Shown piece by piece: positions 8,368 through 17,962 of a DNA stretch of 64,000 bases; within the stretch, counting starts at the first letter, position 1, and each line of letters starts with the position of its first letter. The translations under genes were made by a program, and so were the position numbers. Below the pieces are notes generated by a model. It was not told the DNA's origin, did no database searches, and was given only the letters and a program-made list of their open reading frames with translations. Source of the stretch: Streptomyces fuscichromogenes (GTDB lineage Bacteria; Actinomycetota; Actinomycetes; Streptomycetales; Streptomycetaceae); assembly GCF_014645815.1 (NCBI RefSeq), contig NZ_BMML01000019.1, positions 1 through 64,000 of the forward strand, read 5' to 3'.

Positions 8368-9012
8368 GTGAGAAGCAGCGGCGACGGTACGGCTGGGGGT
8401 GCCCCGGAACGCGGTTTCGGGGAGAGCGGTCCGTACCCGCTTCACAGCAGCACTGCCGGTCACGCCCCGCAGCGGCCGACCGCAGTGCCGAGCGGCGGAG
8501 GGGCGGCGTCCATGGCGACCGAGGAGATCGGCTACCGCGGGCCCACGGCCTGTGCGGCGGCCGGCATCACCTACCGGCAGCTCGACTACTGGGCCCGTAC
8601 CGGCCTGGTCGAGCCCAGTGTGCGGCCCGCCTACGGGTCGGGCACCCAGCGTCTGTACAGCTTCCGGGACGTGGTCGTCCTGAAGATCGTCAAGCGGTTC
8701 CTGGACACCGGGGTCTCCCTCCAGAACATCCGCACCGCCGTCCAGCACCTCAGGGAACGCGGTTTCCGCGACCTGGAGCGCATGACCCTGATGAGCGACG
8801 GCGCCACGGTCTACGAGTGTTCGTCCCCCGACGAGGTGCACGCCCTGCTCCAGGGCGGTCAGGGGGTCTTCGGGATCGCGGTCGGCGTGGTGTGGCGGGA
8901 CGTGGAGAGCGCTCTCTCCCAGCTGCACGGTGAGCGCGTCGACACCGGCGAGACGCTCGTCGGCCACAACCCCGCCGACGAACTGGCCCGGCGGCGCAAC
9001 CGGGCGGTCTGA
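8368..9012 (+). CDS. MerR family transcriptional regulator (Rv1830-like)
   Basis: This 214-residue regulator has a Gly/Ser-rich, probably disordered N-terminus of about 50 residues. A MerR DNA-binding domain follows (GPTACAAAGITYRQLDYWARTGLVEPS, GSGTQRLYSFRDVVVLKIVKRFLDTG shown in part), then a short C-terminal region. No cysteine ligands are arranged as in metal sensors. It is the second MerR gene of the garA-ftsR-BFN-merR block; the mycobacterial counterpart has been linked to growth and division control. GTG 8368 is preceded by GACGGAGG at 8355-8362 and a promoter at 8309-8337. Confidence 0.85.
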   Translation: MRSSGDGTAGGAPERGFGESGPYPLHSSTAGHAPQRPTAVPSGGGAASMATEEIGYRGPTACAAAGITYRQLDYWARTGLVEPSVRPAYGSGTQRLYSFRDVVVLKIVKRFLDTGVSLQNIRTAVQHLRERGFRDLERMTLMSDGATVYECSSPDEVHALLQGGQGVFGIAVGVVWRDVESALSQLHGERVDTGETLVGHNPADELARRRNRAV

Positions 9013-9071
9013 GGTCCGGGCCCGCAGGCCCTCGGGTCCCTCGGCCCTCGGGCCCTCGAACACCTTCTGAC

Positions 9072-9097
9072 GCCCCGGCACGGGTCCGTGCCGGGGC
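9072..9097 (+). terminator. Hairpin terminator after the second merR gene
   Basis: A perfect 10-bp stem (GCCCCGGCAC with GTGCCGGGGC) and a 6-nt loop lie about 60 nt past the stop and just before dinB. Confidence 0.7.
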
Positions 9098-9128
9098 ATT
9101 GTCAGTGGCGTGGTGCAGCATCGGAGAT

Positions 9129-10493
9129 GTGAGAACCGCGCCCACGATCCTGCATCTCGACATGGATGCCTTCTTCGCCTCGGTGGAGCAGGCGTCCAAG
9201 CCGAGCCTGCGCGGGAAGGCCGTGGTCGTGGGCGGGCTCGGGCCGCGGGGTGTGGTGGCCACCGCGTCGTACGAGGCCCGGGTGTTCGGGGTGCACTCCG
9301 CGATGCCGATGGGGCAGGCACGGCGGCTGGCGCCGAACGCCGCGTACCTGGTGCCGCGCTTCGGGCTGTACCGGTCGATCAGCGAGCAGGTGATGGGGCT
9401 GCTGCGCGGGCTGTCGCCGCTGGTGGAGCCGCTCAGCCTGGACGAGGCGTTCGTGGATCTGGAGGCCGCCGGGGCGGCCGGGGACGCGGTGGCGGCGCGG
9501 CTGGTGGGGGAGAGGCTGCGCGCGGACATACGGGCTGTCACGGGGCTCTCCGGGTCCGTCGGGCTCGCCGCCTCCAAGATGCTCGCGAAGATCGCCTCCG
9601 AGCAGGCCAAGCCCGACGGGCTGGTGCTGATCGAGCCGGGCACGGAGCGGGCGATGCTGGGGCCGATGCCGGTGCGGATCCTGCCGGGGGTGGGGCCGGC
9701 GACCGGGGACCATCTGCGGCGGGCCGGGATCACCACGGTCGACGAGATCGCCGAGGCCGGGGAGGACGAGCTGGTCCGGCTGCTCGGCAAGGCCCATGGG
9801 CACGCGCTGTTCGCGATGGCGCTGGCGCACGACGAGCGGCCCGTGGTGGCCGAGCGGGAGACCAAGTCGGTGTCGGTCGAGGACACCTACGACGTGGACA
9901 TCCACGACCGGCTGCGGGTGGGTCTTGAGGTGCAGCGGCTGGCCGACCGGTGCGTGCGGCGGCTGCGGGGGGCCGGGCTGTCGGGGCGGACCATCGTGCT
10001 GAAGGTGCGGCGGTACGACTTCTCGACGCTCACCCGGTCGGAGACGTTGCGGGGGCCGACCGACGATCCGGCGGTGGTCCGGGAGGCGGCCGCCCGGTTG
10101 CTGGACTCGGTGGACACGACGGGGGGTGTGCGGTTGCTGGGGGTGGGGGTGTCGGGGCTGGCCGACTACACGCAGGAGGACCTGTTCGCGCAGGCGGCGG
10201 CCGGGGAGGGGGCGGCGGATTTCGTGGCGGAGGAGGACGTCCCGGAGCCGGTGACGCAGGAGGAGGCCGTCGCCGAGCGGCGGTGGCCCGCGGGGCACGA
10301 CGTGCGGCATGCCGAGTACGGGCACGGATGGGTGCAGGGTAGTGGGCTGGGGCGGGTGACGGTTCGGTTCGAGACGCCGGCGGCGGTGGGACCGGGGAGG
10401 GTACGGACGTTCCGGGTCGAGGATCCTGAGCTGGAGCCGGCGGAGCCGTTGCCGTTGGTGCCGGGGATTTCGGGGGCCGGGGCGCGGATGTGA
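9129..10493 (+). CDS. dinB: DNA polymerase IV (Y-family)
   Basis: This 454-residue translesion polymerase synthesises DNA past damage in the cytoplasm. The Y-family catalytic motifs are present: LDMDAFFASVE near the N-terminus and LSLDEAFVDLE near residue 105 (metal-binding acidic residues), followed by the helix-hairpin-helix region (LPGVGPATGDHLRRAG) and the little-finger domain. A C-terminal extension of about 100 residues, with HAEYGHGWVQGSGLGRVTVRF, is typical of actinobacterial members. GTG 9129 is chosen because the conserved sequence begins immediately after it; TTG 9099 and GTG 9105 are in frame upstream. No clear LexA box is visible upstream. Confidence 0.92.
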   Translation: MRTAPTILHLDMDAFFASVEQASKPSLRGKAVVVGGLGPRGVVATASYEARVFGVHSAMPMGQARRLAPNAAYLVPRFGLYRSISEQVMGLLRGLSPLVEPLSLDEAFVDLEAAGAAGDAVAARLVGERLRADIRAVTGLSGSVGLAASKMLAKIASEQAKPDGLVLIEPGTERAMLGPMPVRILPGVGPATGDHLRRAGITTVDEIAEAGEDELVRLLGKAHGHALFAMALAHDERPVVAERETKSVSVEDTYDVDIHDRLRVGLEVQRLADRCVRRLRGAGLSGRTIVLKVRRYDFSTLTRSETLRGPTDDPAVVREAAARLLDSVDTTGGVRLLGVGVSGLADYTQEDLFAQAAAGEGAADFVAEEDVPEPVTQEEAVAERRWPAGHDVRHAEYGHGWVQGSGLGRVTVRFETPAAVGPGRVRTFRVEDPELEPAEPLPLVPGISGAGARM

Positions 10494-10555
10494 CGGGCGT
10501 CGGGGCCGGGGGCGGGGACGCTCACCGGCGCTGCAGGGTGCCGCCGCGCCCACCC

Positions 10556-10624
10556 GTGCCGCCCCGCGGCACGCCTGCCCGCGGTTGAATCTCAGGGGCG
10601 CGGGAAACTGCGCGACCAGCCCCC
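10556..10624. repeat. Interspersed streptomycete repeat, copy A
   Basis: The core GGGGCGCGGGAAACTGCG and following bases are found in inverted or direct form at four other places in this window. The left part, a GTGCCGCC-GCGGCAC hairpin followed by GCCTGCCCGC, is shared almost base for base with the copy at 50389-50450. It lies between dinB and the convergent PRC-barrel gene. Confidence 0.75.
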
Positions 10625-10665
10625 GCCGGCCCGCAGCCGAGATGCGACCGGACCCGGTGTCGGCC

Positions 10666-11046
10666 TCACGCGCCCGCGTCCTCCGTGCCGGCCAGCTTGC
10701 CGAAGTCGTGATCCGGATGGCCCTGAGGCGGGGGAGTCGTGTCCAGGCCGTAGTGGTGGTAGAGCTGGAGTTCCTGTTCGGGGGAGAGATGGCGGCCCAC
10801 GCCGAAGTCGGGGGCGTCTTTGATCAGGGCGCGGTCGAAGGGGACGTGCAGCGTGCCCTCGACCAGTTCGCTGGGCTCCAGGGGGACGAAGGCGTCCCGG
10901 GAGAACAGGCCGGTGCGTATGGCCGCCCACTCCGGCACGCCCGTCGCGTCGTCGAGGTACACCTCGTCGATCGTGCCGATCTTCGTGCCGTTGCGGTCGA
11001 ACGCCTTGCGGCCGATCAGGTTGCGCGGATCGATGTCGGTCAGCAC
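10666..11046 (-). CDS. PRC-barrel domain protein
   Basis: This 126-residue protein begins with a PRC-barrel fold: DPRNLIGRKAFDRNGTKIG followed by TIDEVYLDDATG and PEWAAIRTG. PRC barrels occur in RimM and in stress- or photosystem-associated proteins, mainly as interaction modules. The C-terminal part is charged, with a Pro/Gly-rich tail. The start GTG 11046 has GGAGGG just upstream. The frame remains open upstream, but that stretch overlaps the divergent glycine riboswitch and is not conserved-looking. Streptomycetes carry several such stress-type proteins; no specific role can be assigned. Confidence 0.8.
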   Translation of the reverse strand: MLTDIDPRNLIGRKAFDRNGTKIGTIDEVYLDDATGVPEWAAIRTGLFSRDAFVPLEPSELVEGTLHVPFDRALIKDAPDFGVGRHLSPEQELQLYHHYGLDTTPPPQGHPDHDFGKLAGTEDAGA

Positions 11047-11165
11047 GGGCCCTCCACTTGGTCGCAACTCATCCGTAAGCACTACAAAAGAGCACAATGA
11101 AGGAGGCGGCCACTCGAAGGCTCCGGTGTTGCCCTCGCTGGTAGGCTGGCAGACGGCTGCTGACC

Positions 11166-11366
11166 CCGTGCGGGAGAGTCCTCCGGGCAACCGGAGGCGC
11201 CGAAGGAGCAAATCCTCCCCGGAATCTCTCAGGCCCACGTACCGCACGGACGAGGTCACTCTGGAAAGCAGGGCGGACGTCGACGGTGTCCGCCCTCACC
11301 GACGGTGAAAGCCGGTGCTCCGCAAGGGCGCATCGGTGAAGCTCTCAGGTTAGATGACAGAGGGGG
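11166..11366 (+). promoter_or_regulatory. Tandem glycine riboswitch
   Basis: Two consecutive glycine aptamers precede gcvP. Aptamer 1 spans about 11166-11249, closed by CCGTGCGG pairing with CCGCACGG and containing GCGCCGAAGGAGCAA and ATCTCTCAGG. Aptamer 2 spans about 11257-11366, closed by CTCTG with CAGAG and containing CATCGGTGAAGCTCTCAGG. This arrangement senses glycine cooperatively and turns on glycine cleavage genes when glycine is high. The gcvP ribosome site at 11416-11423 lies some 50 nt downstream. Confidence 0.95.
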
Positions 11367-11431
11367 AGGCCGTCGGGGTACCCGTGCCGGGGTACCCCTC
11401 GAAGGTCGCGTAAGACCAGGAGGCCTCCGCA

Positions 11432-14317
<2,886 letters not shown>

Positions 14318-14345
14318 CGTACAGGGATCGTGTGACACGCAGGAC

Positions 14346-14371
14346 AGAGGCCCCGCTTCGGCGGGGCCTCT
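14346..14371. terminator. Bidirectional terminator between gcvP and modC
   Basis: A perfect 11-bp stem (AGAGGCCCCGC with GCGGGGCCTCT) and a 4-nt loop sit between convergent genes, 29 nt after the gcvP stop. Confidence 0.85.
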
Positions 14372-14381
14372 GCCGTGTGCG

Positions 14382-15569
14382 CTACGCCGGGTACGCGTGC
14401 GTCTGGGCCGCCTTCACCGTCGCCCAGACGGGGGCCCCCGGGTGCAGGTCCAGTTCGGCGGCGGCGACCGTGGTGAGGTCGGCGGCGAGGGAGAGCTCGC
14501 CGGTCAGGTCGGCGCGGATCTGGTCGCCGTGGATCTCCAGGCCGGCGACCTCGCAGCGCCAGAGGTTGCGGGCGCTGGCGCCCGTGGGGCGGTCCCGGAA
14601 GAGGGTGACGGCGCTCGGCGGGAACGCGACGAAGACGTCACCGGCGAGGTCCTCGGTGGTGGTGATCACGGGGCCCGCGGCCAGCTCGACCGTATGGCCG
14701 TCGGCCGCCCGGCCCCGGTAGAGGTTGAGGCCGACCAGGTGGGCGATGTAGTCGGTGCGGGGGTGGCGGGCGATGTCGGCGGGGGTGCCCTCCTGGACGA
14801 CCCGGCCGTCCTCGATGACGATCAGGCGGTCGGCCAGCACCATGGCGTCCAGCGGGTCGTGCGTGACCAGTACCGCGACGGCCTCGAACTCGGCCAGGTG
14901 ACGGCGGAGTTGGGACCGTACGTCCAGGCGGGTGCGGGCGTCGAGGGCGGCGAGGGGTTCGTCCAGGAGCAGCAGCCGGGGGTGGGTGGCCAGGGCGCGG
15001 GCCAGTGCGACGCGCTGGGCCTGGCCGCCGGAGAGGCGGCGGGGCTTGACGCCGGCGTGTTCGGTGAGGCCCATGCGGTCGAGCCAGGCGGCGGCCTGGG
15101 TGCGGGCGTCGGTCTTCGTCGCGCCGTGGCAGCGGGGGCCGAAGGCGACGTTGTCGAGGGCCGTGAGGTGGGGGAAGAGGAGGTAGTCCTGGAAGACGAC
15201 GCCGACCGGGCGGGATTCGGGGGGTGTGCGGTCCAACTCCGTGCCGTCGAGGTGGAGATGACCGGTGGTGAGGGGGGTGAGGCCGGCCAGGGCGCGGAGG
15301 GCGGTGGTCTTTCCGGCGCCGTTGGGGCCCAGGAGGGCGACGACCTCGCCGGGGGCGGCGGTGAGGGTGATGTCCAGGTGGAAGGCGGGGCGGGTGACGA
15401 CGAGGTGGGCGTGGAGGCCGTGAGTGGTGGGGTGCGGGTGCGTGGTGGCCGCCCGGCCTTCGGCCGGGTGCGGGTTCCCACCCGCACCACCTGTGCAGGC
15501 ATCAGTGTCGGGTGCGGGTGGCCCCTGTGGGGGCGGAGCGCCGTCGGCGGCTGCGTGTGGGTTTGTCAT
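14382..15569 (-). CDS. modC: Molybdate ABC transporter ATP-binding protein
   Basis: This 395-residue ATPase powers molybdate import with ModB. Walker A (GPNGAGKTT), signature LSGGQ, Walker B (LLLLDEP) and the H-loop (VLVTHD) are all present, followed by a C-terminal TOBE/Mop-like region that can bind oxyanion. The first 50 or so residues are an unusual low-complexity, His/Pro/Gly-rich extension. Its DNA contains two perfect hairpins (15452-15468 and 15467-15488), and I see no good ribosome site for ATG 15569. The real start is therefore uncertain, although no closer start codon is available in frame. It is the last gene of the modABC operon. Confidence 0.9.
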   Translation of the reverse strand: MTNPHAAADGAPPPQGPPAPDTDACTGGAGGNPHPAEGRAATTHPHPTTHGLHAHLVVTRPAFHLDITLTAAPGEVVALLGPNGAGKTTALRALAGLTPLTTGHLHLDGTELDRTPPESRPVGVVFQDYLLFPHLTALDNVAFGPRCHGATKTDARTQAAAWLDRMGLTEHAGVKPRRLSGGQAQRVALARALATHPRLLLLDEPLAALDARTRLDVRSQLRRHLAEFEAVAVLVTHDPLDAMVLADRLIVIEDGRVVQEGTPADIARHPRTDYIAHLVGLNLYRGRAADGHTVELAAGPVITTTEDLAGDVFVAFPPSAVTLFRDRPTGASARNLWRCEVAGLEIHGDQIRADLTGELSLAADLTTVAAAELDLHPGAPVWATVKAAQTHAYPA

Positions 15570-15594
15570 GGGAGGGGTGTCCAGCGGGTTGTTC

Positions 15595-16443
15595 TCATGA
15601 GGCTGTCATCCAACGGTCCCGCAATGCTCCGAGGACCGCGATCGACACCGTCAGCAGCACCAGGCTGAGGGCGATCGCCGCGTCGGGGTCGTTCTGGAGG
15701 GCGAGGTAGACGGCGAGCGGCATGGTCTGGGTGCGGCCGGGGAAGTTGCCGGCGAAGGTGATGGTGGCGCCGAACTCGCCGAGGGCGCGGGCCCAGGCCA
15801 GTACGGCGCCGGCCGCGATGCCGGGGGCGATGAGCGGGAGCGTGACCCGGCGGAACGCCGTGAAGCGGGAGGCGCCCAGGGTGGTGGCCGCCTCCTCGTA
15901 GCGGGGGTCGGCGGCGCGCAGGGTGCCCTCGACGCTGATCACCAGGAAGGGCATGGCGACGAAGGACTCGGCGACCACCACACCTGCCGTGGTGAACGGG
16001 AGGGTGATGCCGAACCAGGCGTCCAGCCACTGGCCGACCACCCCGTTGCGGCCGAGGGCCAGGAGCAGGGCCACCCCGCCGACCACCGGGGGGAGGACGA
16101 GGGGGAGGGTGACCAGCGCGCGGACGAAACCCCGGCCGGGGAACTCCGTGCGGGCCAGCAGCCAGGCCAGGGGGACGCCCAGGACCAGGCTCACGGCCGT
16201 CGCCGCCGTCGCGCAGATCAGGGAGAGCTGCAGGGCCTGCCAGACCTCCGTACTGGTCAGCAGGGACGGGAGGCTGCTCCAGGGGGCCCGGACCAGCAGG
16301 GCGACCAACGGCAGGAGCAGGAAGACCAGGGCCACCGCTCCGGGGAGGAGGAGCGGCAGCGGGACGGCGGGCCGGACGCGCCGGCGCCGCGGGCCGCCCC
16401 TGCGGGGAGCGGCCACGGCGCCGGACCCGTCGGCTTTCGTCAC
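15595..16443 (-). CDS. modB: Molybdate ABC transporter permease
   Basis: This 282-residue inner-membrane permease has about five or six transmembrane helices. The ABC-permease loop EEAATTLGASRFTAFRRVTLPLIAPG, shown in part, contains the EAA-x3-G motif that docks on ModC. The Arg/Gly-rich N-terminal tail precedes the first helix (PLLLPGAVALVFLLLPL). GTG 16443 overlaps the modA stop as GTGA, indicating translational coupling. Confidence 0.92.
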   Translation of the reverse strand: MTKADGSGAVAAPRRGGPRRRRVRPAVPLPLLLPGAVALVFLLLPLVALLVRAPWSSLPSLLTSTEVWQALQLSLICATAATAVSLVLGVPLAWLLARTEFPGRGFVRALVTLPLVLPPVVGGVALLLALGRNGVVGQWLDAWFGITLPFTTAGVVVAESFVAMPFLVISVEGTLRAADPRYEEAATTLGASRFTAFRRVTLPLIAPGIAAGAVLAWARALGEFGATITFAGNFPGRTQTMPLAVYLALQNDPDAAIALSLVLLTVSIAVLGALRDRWMTAS

Positions 16444-17270
16444 GGCTTGAGGAACCCGGCCTGGTTCAGCACCTGCTGGCCTTCGGCGGACTGGACCAGG
16501 GCGATGAACGCCTTGGCCACCGCGGGGTTCGGGGCGTCCTTGAGGAGGGCGATCGGGTAGTCGTTGATCGCGTTCGCGGACTCGGGGAACTCCACGCCCT
16601 CCACCTTGCTGCCGGCGGCCTTCACGTCGGTCTTGTAGACGACCGCGGCGTCGGCCTCCTTGAGGACCACCTTGTTGAGGGCGGACTTCACGTCCTCCTC
16701 GTAGGAGACCGGGGTGAGCTTGAGCTTGCTGGCGTCCAGGGCCTTCTGCGCGGCGGCGCCGCACGGCACCGTCTTGTCGCAGAGGACGACCTTGAGCGAG
16801 GACTTGGTGAGGTCCTTCAGGGAGGAGATCTTGTCGGGGTTGCCCGGCAGCGTGGCGATCTCCAGCTGGTTGCGGACGAAGGTGGCCGGCGTGCCGACGG
16901 CGTCGCTCTTGGCCGTCACGATCGCCATGGTCTTGGGGCTCGCGGCGGCGAAGACGTCGGCCGGCGCACCGCCCGTGATCTGCGCGGCGAGGGTGTCACT
17001 GCCGCCGAAGCTGAAGTTGACCTTGGTGCCCGGGTGGGCCTTCTCGAAGTCGGCCTTCAGGGTCGTGAAGCTCTCCTGGAGCGAGGCCGCCGCGAACACG
17101 GTGATCGAGCCCGACAGCTTGGGCGTCGCCGCCGACGACGTGTCCGACTTCGTCTTCGCCGACGAGCTGTCGTCGGAGGAGGAACAGGCGCTCAGGGCCA
17201 GCAGGGCCGCGACCGAGGCGCCGGCCACCTGGAGCGTCCGCCGGGTCCGGCGCACGGAACGGGTCATCAC
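16440..17270 (-). CDS. modA: Molybdate-binding lipoprotein
   Basis: This 276-residue secreted lipoprotein captures molybdate for ModBC. The N-terminus has an Arg-rich n-region and hydrophobic core ending in the lipobox LSAC, with the Cys about residue 28, followed by a Ser/Asp/Lys linker. The mature protein shows ModA features: ITVFAAASLQESFTTL near the start and GGAPADVFAAAS. A GAGGAG site precedes both GTG 17270 and ATG 17267, so either may be used. It is the first gene of modABC; an inverted repeat at 17364-17405 in its upstream region could be an operator. Confidence 0.92.
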   Translation of the reverse strand: MMTRSVRRTRRTLQVAGASVAALLALSACSSSDDSSSAKTKSDTSSAATPKLSGSITVFAAASLQESFTTLKADFEKAHPGTKVNFSFGGSDTLAAQITGGAPADVFAAASPKTMAIVTAKSDAVGTPATFVRNQLEIATLPGNPDKISSLKDLTKSSLKVVLCDKTVPCGAAAQKALDASKLKLTPVSYEEDVKSALNKVVLKEADAAVVYKTDVKAAGSKVEGVEFPESANAINDYPIALLKDAPNPAVAKAFIALVQSAEGQQVLNQAGFLKP

Positions 17271-17363
17271 GAGTGAACTCCTCTGGATTCTATGAACAAT
17301 CTGTCGCGCCCTGCCGCGGCCTGTCTATCAGCCGCCTGGCGATGATACTGCCGCATTTGCCAG

Positions 17364-17405
17364 CCGTAAGTCTTCTGTCACATCGCATGAGCTGCATACT
17401 TACGG
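17364..17405. promoter_or_regulatory. Inverted repeat between modA and the oxidoreductase gene
   Basis: CCGTAAGT at 17364-17371 and its exact complement ACTTACGG at 17398-17405 lie in the divergent intergenic region, 26 nt apart. It may be a binding site for a molybdenum-responsive regulator; this is inference only. Confidence 0.35.
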
Positions 17406-17473
17406 ATTGGAGCTGGCATGTGCGTTTGTATGGTGGCGTGCCGCGGGTACCGTCATCCGGGAGGTGGCCGCCC

Positions 17474-17962
17474 ATGACGCTCGCCGAACTCGTCCTCACC
17501 GGAGACCTGGCACGACCGGTCCGGCTGACCGTGCCCGACCTCCTGCGCTGGCCCCAGCACCAGGTGCGGGTCAGCTTCGAGTGCGCCACCAGCGGCGTCC
17601 AGCACCACGGCTTCACCGGCCCGCGGCTGTACGACGTCCTCACCGATGCCGGACCCGGTTTCGACCCGGGCCGGCGCAAGGACCGGCTGCGGTTCCTCAT
17701 CGCGGTCTCCGGTGCCGACGGGCACCACGCGCTGCTCTCCTGGGCCGAGATCGACCCCGATTTCGGCCGTGCTCCCGTTCTGCTCGGTGTCAGCATCGAC
17801 GGTGCCCCGCTGGACCGGGCGGGGCCGCAACTGGTGCTTCCGCAGGACCGCTGCGGGGCCCGGCACATCAGCGGCATCAGGGGGATACGGGTGGACGGGG
17901 CGTACGGCGACTGGCATCCAGCGCCCGCCACACCCGGTCGCGCGTCAGCGGCAGCTCCGTGA
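17474..17962 (+). CDS. Molybdopterin-dependent oxidoreductase domain protein (sulfite oxidase-like)
   Basis: This 162-residue protein looks like a minimal sulfite-oxidase-type molybdopterin-binding domain. It has VRVSFECATSGVQHHGFTG near residues 33-50, where a cysteine (C38) in this type of domain would ligate Mo, then RLRFLIAVSGADGHHALLSWAEIDP and a C-terminal GARHISGIRGIRV. The start ATG 17474 follows GGGAGG at 17459-17464. It is divergent from modABC, so the cofactor user sits beside the molybdate importer. The last 86 nt overlap the 3' end of the convergent xanthine dehydrogenase gene. The substrate is unknown. Confidence 0.75.
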   Translation: MTLAELVLTGDLARPVRLTVPDLLRWPQHQVRVSFECATSGVQHHGFTGPRLYDVLTDAGPGFDPGRRKDRLRFLIAVSGADGHHALLSWAEIDPDFGRAPVLLGVSIDGAPLDRAGPQLVLPQDRCGARHISGIRGIRVDGAYGDWHPAPATPGRASAAAP

